Below are positions 34,795-47,266 of a DNA stretch of 64,000 nt, piece after piece. Location of the stretch: positions 1 through 64,000 of the forward strand of contig JANBPK010001192.1 in the NCBI GenBank assembly GCA_027579435.1, written 5' to 3'. A model generated the notes under the pieces. It saw only the letters and a program-made list of their open reading frames with translations. It did no database searches and was not told where the DNA came from. This stretch comes from Candolleomyces eurysporus (Eukaryota; Basidiomycota; Agaricomycetes; Agaricales; Psathyrellaceae). The position numbers and the translations under genes were made by a program. Positions within the stretch are counted from its first letter, which is position 1; every line of letters starts with the position of its first letter.

Positions 34795-35282
34795 GGTTTG
34801 ATCGTCTTTTTCTTGTGATTTATACGGGATATCTGTCTTCTTGCTTCTGCAAATACCTGCATTTTTGCCTGGATGCTCCCAGACACTGGGTCCGAGGAAA
34901 TAAGCGCCCGAGAAGAACATGTGGCAAAAACGTGGCTTGACAGGCCGAAAAGGGTTAGTATCGGTGTTTGCCAGTTGTTTAGGCTTTCAGTGGCAGTGGC
35001 AGGCTTTGACATGTCCCCCCNGGCTAATGTCGATTATTTGTGATCCCTCGATGGTATTTTGGCGCCGCTGAAGGTCACATACCCCTGGTACCTCGTTTTT
35101 CACCTCGATACAGGCTCACACCGCTTCTCTTCCTGCGCCACTATCGATAGATCTCAAAATTCCCATGGACCCGAGAGGCGCAAATCACGGGAGCCAGGCC
35201 CAACTCATACCAATTCTATGGTTTATAAAGAACACGAGTATGGCTTCGCCTTGCGCGTCTTTGACTTTCTGGTAACTTCTGA
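34795..35282. other. intergenic, promoter of next gene
   Basis: No coding sequence seen. An N at 35021 follows a C6 run. A TATAAAG-like box lies near 35223, about 60 bp before the next ATG. Confidence 0.45.
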
Positions 35283-36023
35283 ATGCCTTCCGCCACCTAC
35301 GACCTTTTCTTCACCGGCCGCGACGATCCTCGGGGCTGCATCATCATCGGGGAAGACACCAGGCCCATCTACTTCTGCTTCGAGACGGCGGAGAAAGCGC
35401 TTTCTTGCGCACGTACCATCGTAAGTCTTTTCGCGGCGTTAGTGCTTTTTACAAGCGCCTGTATACTAGAAAGTCCTACTGCAATTAGGTATACGGGGGC
35501 GACCAGCAATATGTTGCTAAACTGGACTGGAGTCCTGGTAACCATCTGGGAAGTGTGACGGTCGGCAGCCGCCAGCCAATACCCATGTCGCACCTGGTCC
35601 TTCCTGGGACCAGCCCACAGTGAGTGTTTCATCCCCAGCCCCCATCCCCAATGTCGGCAAGCTGACCGAGCTGCTGCCTCTTTATACAGATCAAGGGCCT
35701 TCAACTGTCTAAACGGGCGACGTTACGAGTGGAGAAGACTGCGTGATAACCCAACGTCGTACGATGTAAGTAGTCGGCCAACCTCCGAGCCTCCACACCT
35801 ATAGACCGACGACCTGCTCACCCAAACCCACCTTGCAACCCTCTAGCTCTACTCGTTAACCGGCGTCCCCTCAAAAATTGCAGTATTTCGACGATACGCA
35901 CAAGCGACCGTGGTGGGACCTTCCCATGCCATGCTGCAATACACGTTTGATAACGGGGAGCTATTGGTCGAGGCACTGCTAGCACTGTGCATAAACCGGT
36001 GGATAGATCTCCACGGGGTCTGA
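35283..36023 (+). CDS. small conserved fungal protein, DUF6593-like
   Basis: Four exons, 35283-35420, 35489-35619, 35690-35765, 35847-36023, give 173 aa in frame. The pattern (YDLFFTGRDDPRGCIIIGED, RPIYFCFET, YVAKLDWSPGNHLGSVTVG, RRYEWRRL..SYDLYSL) suggests a compact beta-rich domain like the mushroom proteins labelled DUF6593, whose function is unknown to me. That assignment is from memory and moderate. There is no signal peptide. It converges with the next minus-strand gene over 276 bp. Confidence 0.75.
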
Positions 36024-36299
36024 TGACGATGCAGGGTCGGCGTCCGCTGTTTCACTAATCCCTTCGTACATGTTTGGTTTTTTCTTGCTGCTTTCGGTGC
36101 TCTCTCTCTGCTTCGCTATCATCATCATCACGCTGTGATTACGACGGACTTTTGCTATTCGATCAATACTGCATATGGACAACCAAGATATTCAGGATAT
36201 ATATAATATGAAAGACAACACACCAAATAGTACAAGAGAAACAAATAGACAAGCAAGGTATCGATTCAATGAATGAAGGAGAAGGGAAGAAAGGAAGGA

Positions 36300-39200
36300 T
36301 CACGGTCGGTTGATAGTGTTTAGTAAGTTGTCAATCTCGTTGATGTTCCACTCATTGGTTGATACTGAAGACGTTGTAGAGTGTCCGTGGCTCTGAGTAT
36401 TACTGCGGCTGGAGTAAGGCGGAGAGAAGTTGAAAGTCCCGGCGTCCATCCCTTGTGAGATGTTCTCTATCAGGCGACCAATTTGCTCCGGAGATCCATA
36501 CAAAACCTGGGAATGCCATAAGATACACCTTCCTAGACGCTTGCTTTAAAGACGCACCTTAGTCTCGGGACGCGCTTTCCCTCCGCTCGGTTTCTTGCGT
36601 GACACAAACGAGGCGTTGCTGCCTTTGGAAGATCCGCGAACGTGTTCTTTCACAAAGACTTGCATGTTGTTTTCACCGCTTTCCCTGGTAGAATATTCTG
36701 ATCCAACGCTATTTCGGCCTGTGTACAGCGATTCATCATCGTCGTCGCGTAAGCCATTCACCACATTCCTGCAGAGATAGCACCATGTGAGAACGAAATG
36801 AGCAGACGACGGCGCATAAAGGATGAGGCACTTACCAAATGATGTCCCCGTTGGCAAGCTGGATGACTTCAACCCCAGTCGCCATCTCGGAGTTTATGTG
36901 AGGCTCTCTGCCGAAATCTGAGCTGTTTGCATCGACCATCATGCTGGGGACCCTGCTGTCACCATAGAGTTCATACCTATATAGAATTGAATTAGAGACC
37001 TGAACTCTATCGACACATGCTCCAAACTTACAATGAATCGTACGCCGCTGAATTAGACTTCTCGAATTGACCAGTAGGAACTGTCAAGTGATTGTCTGCT
37101 GGCCCACCTAGCGCGTGTGGAAGTCGTGGGACGGGAGGTGACGCCTCATGGGAGAAACGCTTTCCTTGTGGGGCCTTGGAAGGAGGTGGTGTTGGAACCC
37201 TATCGTGAATCGAGCGATTAGACGCCGACTGAACACTTGCCCTTCTGCGGCGCACAGTACTCCGTCTTGACATCGAAGGGTCCGCCATCGACTGCCTTGG
37301 ATCGGCAAATATGAGAGTTCTCCGGACGATGGGGTTGGTTTCACTATTGGCATCTTTTCCCTGACGGAGGTGGTCGGGCCTCTTGGCCGAAATCCTTTGA
37401 GTTTGTTCTTCCGCCGCCCGCGATTCTTCATTATACAAGAAATTGTTGCCGATGGAAAGATCAGAAACCGGGGAAGAATTGAACATCCCTGGGGTCGCAG
37501 TATAGTCCGATCCACTGCTAGATGAAAGATTCGGTTGCTGTATCGGGGGTACTGAGAGGTGTTGTTGCCCAGCCCCATTGCCTCGAGAGGAAGGTGTATC
37601 CTTGTTTGGACTGAGAAGCGTTCGAGAATTAAGGGAGCCAGAGCGTTTCAAGAGGTCATTTAGAGCCGCCTGGTCGATTCCAAGGTTGGTCGCAGCGGCA
37701 AATAGCTGATTAATCGCCCTAGTATCGTCATTCTCAGGTTGAGTGCCATCGGACGTTGTTGACTCTGCTTGGGAAGGTGGAACGTTATTAGGAATTTGGT
37801 TCCGATGTTGGTCTGGCCTGGGTGTGGTGACTGTGTGAGTCGAGTCGGACGTGGCTGTATGAGATGGTGTTCGAGATTGCGTCGACGAAGTAGAGAACTG
37901 CCTTTGAGGATGAGCCAGCGGCGACAATGGTGAATGGGGTATTTGGGGCGATTGATGGTGATCAGACGATATCGAAGACGAGGATGACTGGGGTACATCC
38001 GTGTTCCGCTTCGTTCTAAAGCGAGCCATGAAACCTTTGAGCCCGGGACCGGCAGAAGCGGGAGGACTGGGAACAGGAACCTTGAATCTCGCAGGCTCAG
38101 TAGCGCTGGAAAGGTTTGGCGTGCCCGGAGACTTGATTTTCTCCGGATCGTAGTTCACAGTCTGGGAGTTCGGCGAATGCTTCCCGTCAGACCCTGCGGC
38201 AGCAGCGGGCTCCTCAGGACTTAGAACGTTCTTCGCCCTGAGACTGCCCCGTAGCTTCCTGAATCGAGATCCGATCTTCAGGGAAGAGCCCGATCCATTA
38301 CCCGCGGACAAAACAGGCGCCTTGAGGGGAATGGTGTCAACACTCGTCGAGGACGAAACAAGCAGGGGTTTGGAGATCTGGCTGGGGTCGATCTTCTTGC
38401 GAGTGGTGGGCTGGGCATGCATGCCTTCCTGTGACGGCGGCTTCCTGAGAGCGAGAGTTGCCGCTTCGGCCTTCTGTCGAACTTCAAGCGCCAAAGCGGC
38501 CTGGTCTTGAGGCGTCTGAGGCGGCACCCTGGTAGCGGACGGATTACGATTGAGGGATATTGCACCTGGAGAAGGCAGACCTTGGATGCTGGTGTTGGGT
38601 GACGCAAGGAGAGGGTTTTGTTCCATCGCATCGCTCGATCGAGAGAACGAAGAGAAAATAGACCCAGTGGCATCTACTGAACTGGAGTGAGCTAATGAGG
38701 GTGCTGCATTTGTCGGGGTGTCCGCCTCTGCGGTCTCTTCTTCTTGGCCGAATAGGACTTGGGCAAGATTTCGATTGGGCCGATCCAGCGAAGAAGACGA
38801 TGATAGAGAGGGCGCCATAAGAGGAGGGGGTGGTGTGATGTTATGCTCGACGCAGGTGTTGAGTACATGGATCTGTTGTTGCTCGCGGGAGTTCGGATAG
38901 ATGTTCACAGTGGGCGACGCTGGAGGGGGACTTGCAACCTGCTGCGGTCTATGAGCCTTGCAATTACGGGAGAAAAAGACGCTTCAACTTACCCTGTTTT
39001 CACGGACCGAATAGTTCGACTGGGATGTCGATGGACGACGCTTGCGCAAAGCTGAACCTCGGTGCTCGGTAGTCCTCGCGACCGAGACAAGCTTTTCTTG
39101 AATCATCGCAAAGTCACCTCTCTTCAACCCAGCATAGCCTCTAATGATATCTTCTGGATCCCAATCTTCCTCGGGAGACGTTCTCGTCGACGTGGTGGCG

Positions 39201-41813
39201 CTGTTAGCCAAAGACTTCCCGGACGAGGATCGCGAAAAATCGTGCCAGGCTGGTTGGACTTCTGCATCGTTGAACACGCTCAGTAGTTTATCCTTCTCCC
39301 CTTCCCACGAGTGGAAACTCGACCCAGTAGATTCAAGGGACGAGCTGGACCTATTCGCCCTTGGGTTCAAAGCAAGGGTAGGCAAGGGACCCAGATTGAA
39401 GGGGGATGAAGTAGCGTATCCATTCTGCCTCGAAGCCCGCCTTGGAGATCTCGACGTAGTGTTCTCCATCCCTCCGAAGGTTGGTGAGCTGGGTGATCGG
39501 GGGACATTCTGCGTTGGCGTTAAGGATCTGTGATTGCGCTGAGGGGACATTTGAGATTGGCCAAGATCACCATTGCTGCCGTTGGAGGGGGAAGTGGGAC
39601 GTGCTCCGTTCGATGGTATTCCATTAGCTCTGAAAGTCCAAGACCTGGATAGTTGGCCTTTTTCTGGCCCGGGAGAATCAGATCGAGGGGGTGACCTCAT
39701 GGGTTGACTGAAGCCATTAGCGACTGTCCTATCCAGACTAGCCATTCCGAATCCAGCGTCGTCGTCGGTATCTCCAACCCCGGATCCGTAAGTGTCCGAT
39801 TCACCCTCACTAGCCCAGCTGTTGTCACGACTATGCCTTCCTTGTCGATCCGAGGTCGATGATGGTGATGCTTCTTCAGGTCTAACAGTCCAAACGATAT
39901 TGGAAGGAGTGGTAGGTCGAGAAGGGGAAGAAGAGACCGACGATATCGTATGGAGGGGCGGATTGGATAGTGGAGAAGCTGGCCGACGTAACGAATTCGT
40001 GCTGCTCGTACTACTGTTCAGATCTGTGGCGACTCGATTTCTGCCTTCATCCACGGGAGTATATCGACCATTGGGGGAACCATTGCTTGTATAGCTTGAA
40101 ATCGAGTGATGAGCGCCGTGGGTGCTGCGCTGCAAGAACAGCGGAGTGGTAGGCCGCGGCGATTGGCGAGATGACGTCGAGTCTCGGCGGAGGATATTGG
40201 AAATGCTCGCCGCAGCTGAGCCTGCTTCCGATAGGGTGAAGGAACCGTGCATGGGGGAGGTCGCGCGTGGAGTCGTTGAATGGGATCTTTGTTCATCTGC
40301 GAAGGATTCAAAAGCGCGAGGAGTCATTGGCCTCGGCATTCCTGGAATGTAGCCTGGAACGATGGGGACGGGGGAGGCGCCGCGTTGAGCGTTGACGTCG
40401 CCTGAATCGGTGGGCTTGTCAGAAGAAATCGCCATTCCTGCTTCGACCACGGAGGATAACATTGATGCGTCACTGTCTCGCTGCAAAGGAAACGTGAGAC
40501 ATTCTTCATAGCAGGAGAAGGTAGTTAAAGACTTACAACAAACCCTTCTCCGAGTGGCCTCAGGTGCTGACCGTTGTGATATGGTGAGTGGTGGTCGGCG
40601 TGGTTTCTAGGTATAGGCGTCGACCGAGGCAGGACAATCTCTTCTTCGATCTCCTCATCCTCAATTTCTTTAATCACGCTCTCCAACGCCAGTGATGCTC
40701 TCTTCAAGCCCGTTGGTCCCAAGCTTTTCTGCAACCTATACTCGGCCGCAGAGATGGGTTCGCTAATCGAGGATGACGCCGAAACTACCGAGCTCTGGTC
40801 GTTGGCGGTCGTGCTGGGATGGGAAAGAACAGACTCTTCTTCATTCGAGTCGGTCGGCAGGGAAGACGAGGTGACACTATCCGCAATGGATGACGTGTTG
40901 GCGCGAGGGGTAGTGGACTCTTCTGATGGGGTGATAGAGGCGGTCTTCGAGCTTCCCCCTGCAGAATTCCTTGAGGACGTGACAGACCGAAGGTACGTAT
41001 AATCCCGCAACCTTCCCGACCCAAACAGGTTGTTACTGTATCTCTTCGACCGCGATGGCGACGACCCGCTGGCACTCGACGAGCTGCCCTTGGTCAGCTT
41101 GATAGTTGTGCTGCTGTTGCTTCCAGATTCTTCGGTCAACGCGGGATCACTTGCGCTGAAACTCTCCTCCGATCGTTCAGGCGTATGGTTACTAGCCGAC
41201 TTCCCCCTCAGTTTTCCAAGTGTTTCCAACAACATGTCTTCCTCTTCCTCCGAAATGCTATGCTCGGCACCCTTGGCCCGCTGTTCCGCGAACTTGGAAC
41301 GGAGGTCGTCGATCGTCACAGGGTCTCCAGTTGGGGTGCGTAGGAGGGAGAAACGACGAGAGAGACTAGCCAACGGTTGAGTACGCAACGGAGAAGAAGA
41401 AGGGAGCAACGACTTACTCGGGAAGGATAAGGGATGTGCGAAAGTCGGTGACTGGCGGCAGCGGCAAGAAGTCGAGTTGCTGCTCGCCGTGGTCGCTCTC
41501 TTGCTCGAGCTGGGGGGGAGGGGATATAGGCGCTTGGGTGCGCTTTACGTCTGACTTTTTGCTGTGTAATGGGTGCGAATTAGCGGTCGGTGGTGGTAAA
41601 AAAGGAAGGATGACAGGGAAACAAGGGCCGGGAACCCAAAATTACAAGAAAATCGGGTCAGGATGGCGCGTGGCGAATCAGTCGGAGGACGAAAGAAGGG
41701 TCTATTCCAACTTTATCTTGCCCGCATCGCTGAGCCCAGGAGCTGGGCGGACAAACGGAGCAGGCTGGAGCAGAGAGAAGGCAAGGGAAAGGAACCCACC
41801 GAAACCTATGCAT
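36300..41813 (-). CDS. large serine-rich conserved fungal protein (1646 aa), function unknown
   Basis: Eight exons: 41800-41813, 41418-41561, 40537-41365, 38993-40480, 37032-38938, 36836-36976, 36558-36768, 36300-36506. They sum exactly to 1647 codons. The first exon is only 14 nt (MHRF plus two bases) before a 238-nt intron, so the start is inferred. Two ordered blocks stand out. Near the N-terminus is DFRTSLILPD, LSRRFSLLRTPTGD and EEEEDMLLETLGKLR. At the C-terminus is EVIQLANGDIIWNVVNGLRDDDDES, then QIGRLIENISQGMDAG. The middle about 1300 residues are Ser/Pro/Thr-rich and probably disordered, with many SP and TP sites, as in polarity or cytokinesis scaffolds. I do not recognise a named family. 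Confidence 0.8.
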
Positions 41814-42554
41814 TTTGCCTTATAACACCCTAAATGTGTCTAGAATGGCGTTTTCGACCTCTTCACTCTTCACAAGTTATCAGCCCGGACGGTTGTAGAT
41901 TGGGATAACGGCGTTTGGGACCGAGCAAGCACCACACTTTCAGCAGCGCACACTTTGGCTCCAAGTTGGAAGGTAGCGCCCAGCCGCGAGGTCAGGCGAT
42001 GTTTTCCTGTGAATAGCGAAAGAGCCCCTCCTTGACAGGGTGCTGTGTTCAATTCGTGATTGGAAATGCGAATGTGGTTGGACCTGGAAGGGAACGATAA
42101 TGATGATGGTTCTGCAACGTGTTGTGCACGAGTTTGACTTGAAGAACCTTGACAAATTGGGGTTGCAGATTTTGGGTTATTAGGCTGGATTTAGAAAACG
42201 GAAAGTTGAAGGAATGGTGATTTCGGAGGCCGGAAATGGTCACGAAAGGGCAGGAGCAGACGAAAACATAAAGACGGAGATGGTATGTGGTGGAAAAGCT
42301 TGCTCTCCTGTCAGTTGCTCCGTCAACAACTCTTGCCCTATCCGGCATTCCTTCCCCTATCCGCGTTTGGACATCATCTCAGGATCCTGTGCAACAGTCC
42401 GTGCCATGTTCATTATTCAGTAGCGATACAGGTAGATACAGATACAAGTTATTTGGAGATTGTCCATCTTTCACGACCCATGTGCCTTAGGACGCATGTC
42501 TGGGCAGATTTAGCCATGTAAGCGCACGAGAAGCACGGAGAGAAATCGTTTGAC
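41814..42554. other. intergenic between two minus-strand genes
   Basis: Holds the promoter of the 1646-aa protein and the 3' end of the E2 gene. No coding sequence recognised. Confidence 0.45.
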
Positions 42555-43694
42555 CTACTTCTTCGTCCACTCTTTTGCAGTCGCCAAGAACTTCGGCTTG
42601 TCGTCCTTGAGGATCTAACGAGAATCGATGAGGTCTGCTCATTCAGGACAAAGATGAAGAGAAGAAGCGCGTACTGCAGCGATATCGGGCTCAAAGGGAT
42701 CATCCGGACTAGGGTTGTTCAGCTTCTCTTGAATAATGTTGAGCACTACGATTAGAAGTCAGTTCAACAAGCTCTGCATTCCGGAGGCACGGGGGTCCCT
42801 TACCCGTCGTCAGCGTCACAGTTGGCTTCCACTAAAAAGGGACGTATGTTTAACACCAAATTCCCAACCGTTGAACGTCCAATAAACTCACTTCATCTCT
42901 CAGGACGGGTACACAAATGGAACCCTCCTCATTGATTCCGGGATGATAAATCTTCGTCGTGAACGTCACCTGTATAATGAAAAATGAAAACAAGGCATCA
43001 GTTATCAGCATTTGGCAACATTCAACAGCAAGGCAGCACGGAATTCGGAAAAGCGCAGTGAAAAAAAAACGCAACACGACGTACCGTTGGGGCCTTGAAG
43101 GGGAAGTTTTCTGGCAGCGATAGATTAAAGTGGAACGTTCCCCCCTTGTATGGCGAGTCGGACTTCACACCCCACAGTCCATTAGGCAACAAGGTGAGGT
43201 GAAGGGAAACGGCAAACGGTAGATGATTTAGACAAGTCACACAGTCGTGGTTGTGGTGTGGCGATTCGCGTATCCCAAGGGGTTAAAAAGGTGAATTATG
43301 TGCAGAGGGAAAAGAAGCCACGGGTGGGAGAGTTCAATAAGCGAAAAACACGGCACACGAGGTTTTTGAAAACACATACGAATGCCTTTATCGAACACTT
43401 CCATTCGAACAAATTCGAATCCTCAACATGGACGCTGAGGCCCTAACACCGAGGAGAATCGATCAGTAAATGAAAGCCTGCAGCGAGTTCACGAGAAAAC
43501 ACACATCGATCGGATTGGCATTGATGGAGGTCAATTCCTGCAAGGCAATGAACGTGCTTAGAATTACTCCAAACTGACAGAGGCCACACAGTCGGTGACA
43601 CGCGCACCTTTTGAATTCGTCTGCATTCGTGAACCGAAAATCAGCATCGCGTACAATCGAACCGAGTAAAGCCTTCAAACCTAACACTGGTCAT
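42555..43694 (-). CDS. ubiquitin-conjugating enzyme E2, UBE2L3-like
   Basis: Carries ubiquitin on a catalytic cysteine and hands it to E3 ligases. Nine exons: 43681-43694, 43608-43620, 43503-43537, 43380-43434, 43085-43162, 42892-42969, 42804-42831, 42675-42745, 42555-42614. They total 143 aa with no frame break. Features are RRIQKEL (helix 1), NLFEWKCSIK, SDSPYKGGTFHF, Cys84 in GSICVPVL, and a short C-terminal helix ending KEWTKK. The usual HPN tripeptide reads HPG (residues 74-76). The end resembles UBE2L3 more than UBC4/5. The first two coding exons are 14 and 13 nt, and the fourth intron is 217 nt. UBC4-type remains possible. Confidence 0.87.
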
Positions 43695-44091
43695 CGTTCA
43701 GTAGTTCGTAGATAAAAGTAGGGAGTCCGACGACGGTGATGATGGCGGTTATAAGTGAGAGCAAGACACGATCGGAGTCATCTCTCATCGAGTGACGTCC
43801 ACCCCGGTTTTCGGTGATGGCTCTATATCGGGCGGAACGCCCCTGAACCATTTAGCATCCGCACACAGCCGCACCCACACCCAGAACCTCGAACGGAGTC
43901 AAACCGACACATCCAGCATCCAAATTACATTTATTTCTACAACAGCTCGCTACAACAATCATAATTTTACAACGTTTCGCGCGTATGTACAAGTATTTCT
44001 ACAATTTTTTATTCCGGTCAACGTCCAATGAGATTCACGAAGCACACGAGATGATCTCCCAAAGACACCGATGTGCGATTGAAGCATCGAT
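43695..44091. other. intergenic between tandem minus-strand genes
   Basis: 397 bp holding the E2 promoter and the 3' untranslated region of trehalose phosphorylase. No coding sequence seen. Confidence 0.45.
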
Positions 44092-46794
44092 CTATCCTTG
44101 CATCTGGAGACCACCACGAGGCAACCTCGGCTCCTCGTCGAGATACTCTTCACCAGTCTCAGCACGCAACATATCGTTGAGCCAGGCACCATTAGGCTTG
44201 AGCTTGACGCCACGGTGGAGCATGACAGCGAGGTAGAGCCACGCAGCGGTGTTTCCGACAGTGGAGACTTCGTCAGACACGTGCTTCTTGGCATACTGGC
44301 TCATGGTTCGGTAGAGACCCTCGTCGGTGTAGAGGTTGTAGAGATGCTTGGCGACGGTCTCGTTGTCTCCAGCATCAACGAGGTATCCGGACTTGCCGTC
44401 CACAACTTGGAGAGGAATACCACCGGTGCGGCTCGCGACGATGGGCTTGCCGGCATGAAGAGCTTCAGAGACCTTGACTTCGAAGCCTTCACGAGTGGAC
44501 AATTGAAGAGCAATGCGGGAGTTGGCCATCAAAGCATTTAGGACTGCGAAAAAGGGGTTTGAATAAGCGGCATGAAGGTATAAAACGAAATCACATACGC
44601 TGATCGCTGGGTGGCAGCCTCATGACGACGACGTCCTTCGCGTACTTGACGTAAGGCTCGGAGGCAAGGATCTGCATGACCTGATCGTAGATGATACTGG
44701 CATCAGGGTCATCGACAGCACCGTGACCACAGAGAAGGAGCTGAGGATGCTCCTCCTCCGAAAGGTCGGACGAATCCTTGTGGAGGAGCTCGCGCAGCTT
44801 GTAGTACGAGTCGATAACATTGGGGATACCCTTGGCAGGGTCGAAGCGGGCGATCTGAACGATGTAGTCACGTTCAGGCCACTTGAGCTCGTTCATCTTC
44901 TCCTTTGCGCAAAGGCTTCGGAATTCTCCCATATAAAATTGGGAATCCCAAGGGTCCAATTCCTTGTTGAGACCATCGAGCCTGGAGGAAAATCAGTCGG
45001 ACGCCAGAAACATCAGGAAAGTGAGAGCTCACCAATCGGTTGCAGCACCGAGAAGGGCAAGCTTCTCGAGAGGAACGTCGCTCGGGACGAACTTGCTCAC
45101 AGGGTGACCTGAAATACCTTTTAACGAGTGGCCTAGATGAATCGATTGTCTACTCACTGATGAACAGGTCGGCATGTTGGATGTTGTTCCAGAGGTACTT
45201 CCACACTTCCTCCTGAGGAGAGCCCGCCTTGTGGATGAGGTCGCTTCGAACCTCGATGTGAGATCGGTAGACGATGGGGACATTGGGGCGAACTTTCTTG
45301 ATGAGGGGAATGAGACCAGGCATCTGGGGGTCGTCTGGAAGTGTACGCGAGTTAGATCATTAAAGGGAAAAGACAGAATATACTCCATACCAATGAAGAC
45401 GATGTCTACACCACCCTCCGCGAGAGGCCCACCTTCTGCGGTCCATCGGAGTCCGTTCTTCAAAATCCAGGCATCGAAGCCATCCTTTTGCTCCTGGGTG
45501 AGGCGCAAGTCGGGCGGGGCGACGCCTTGCAGAATGTTGTGGTTGTTTTTGGTGGTACGGAATACGCTCGGCGAAGGATTGGGAACATACCTAAGTTTTG
45601 GGTTAGTATTGGTATCCAGAAGAAATAGAGAAAGATGAAGCTTACCAAGCGACGTCCACGTCCAAGGCAGCGCAGAAACGGATGAGTGCATGTCGCATCT
45701 GACTGGATGTTAGAACTGGGACATTAATCAGAATAAGTAAAACTCACCAATGCAACTCCTCCTCCTTGGGGGGTGGAAGAGAAGAAGCCAATTTTAACCT
45801 TTTTCTCGCGAAGCTCATCGGCCAGCTTGGTGACAGCGCTCCATGTCCTAAACCAATTTCAGGATACGGGAGAATTAACACGTTCAAAAAACACACCTTG
45901 CTCCAACAGTGTTCTTGAACTCGTCAAGATCGTCGATGAGATGGATTTTACCGCCAGCATCAACCGTGACCTGGTTCCTGGCACCGATGCTAAGACGGGG
46001 ATTGTTGCCTGGACCAAAGTGCATCAAACACTTGCGAGCAGCAGAATCCGCCTGTTCATCGAGCGTGCGAGGGATCGGGAGGCGTCCGGAGACGTCTGCC
46101 TTCAGGCCAGTCATAGCACTGACGTGGGCCGATTCGACAAGGACCGTAGGGGTCTCAGTGCCTGATGGCACATAAGAGCCTGTAGTCGACGAGATGCGAT
46201 GCCTTACGTTGGGGCGCGTCACCGAATCGGTGTGGAATGGCTTGATATTGAACACGATCGGAACGATGTCCATGTCAAGCCACAACCTCGTGCAAAGATT
46301 AGGGGTCTAGAGGGATGAAATCAGATAACGGACACTAGTCGATCGCGAAAAAAANGGATTTCTCACCTCCTTGAGCAGAGAGAGGGTGACACCTGCACCG
46401 AGGAACTTGCAGAGGTGATCAATGGAGAACTTTCGGAGGGACTGGAGGACGAGCTGCTCGATCTCCTTGGAATTCTTGTCAGGGCTGTTGACATTGTAGG
46501 GAATCACGATGGAGGCAAAATCCGCGGTATAGACCGAGTCGTGGACGGAGATGGCGAGCTCATACTCTGTGTTGTTGTTGACTGGTGCGCCAGCAATACC
46601 AACCCACATAGGCTACGCGATGCGGGGTCACGATCAGTGGCGAGATAAGACGCGATCAAAGACATACTGTGAGGCTGGCGAAGGTATTTGGGGGGGAGAT
46701 GAGGCCTCTGGGCACCATCGGCGACGGTGGATGAGAGCCTGCGCCTGACGGCGACCGAGGGCACCGACTGGAAAGGGAGCGAGAGATGAGCCAT
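44092..46794 (-). CDS. trehalose phosphorylase (retaining, GT4 family)
   Basis: Basidiomycete enzyme that reversibly splits trehalose with phosphate into glucose and alpha-glucose 1-phosphate in the cytosol. Exons: 46668-46794, 46367-46612, 45897-46306, 45748-45847, 45646-45698, 45391-45590, 45158-45334, 45033-45108, 44599-44981, 44092-44543. The N-terminal part has NLCTRLWLDMDIVPIVFNIKP. The GT4 domain has HPVSKFVPSDVP, QIARFDPAKGIPNVIDSY, LLLCGHGAVDDPDASI and the E(x7)E motif region in STREGFEVKVSEALHAGKP. The end LPRGGLQMQG matches the family. The exon sum is one base over. The C7 run (G7 on +, 46689-46695) in exon 1 is the cause, since six join the presequence to PMWVGIAGAPVNNN. Length 740 aa. 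Confidence 0.93.
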
Positions 46795-46830
46795 GACTGG
46801 TGAAGAAAGAGATGGAGCCAAGAGCCTGCA

Positions 46831-46838
46831 TTTTTATA
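46831..46838 (-). promoter_or_regulatory. TATA box of trehalose phosphorylase
   Basis: TATAAAAA on the minus strand, about 37 bp before the ATG, so the 5' leader would be very short. Confidence 0.5.
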
Positions 46839-47266
46839 GCCAAAAAAGAGCGGGGTTCATGATAGTATGGAATTCGCCGTAAACGGCATGCAGACCCTTA
46901 AAGTTCCAGGTTGCCACCTATCCACAGATCCCAGAAGATGGCCTGAGTGGCGCCGGATGCTGCGGCTCTTGTTATCGGTCGACATGGCCGTCTGATAAAG
47001 CGCCAGACAGCCAAGAGAGCCCGCCGCCAACGGACATATCAGGACGACGAAGACAGGACGGCGCCTGAGGCTGGAGCGCTCCTTCCATTGCTGGGCCTCA
47101 CGTGGACTGACGCACGTGCACCGCCACCGTCCTGAGTGACACTCTTCCTCTGCCAATCTTGCACAGAATCCACAGCGCTACTGAGGTCCAGAGGTCACCG
47201 GATTCCTCGCTTGTCCCTTCCAGCTTCTGCTTTGTCCCCCGGATCACCACCGAGCAGGCGGGCGCA
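46839..47266. other. divergent intergenic region
   Basis: Lies between trehalose phosphorylase (-) and the TFIIB-like gene (+). No coding sequence recognised. Confidence 0.45.

Noticed and set aside
43085..43240. Apparent frameshift in the E2 gene before SDSPYKGG
   Set aside because: A 217-nt intron (43163-43379) joins KAF to SDSPYKGG in frame and the nine exons sum to exactly 144 codons.
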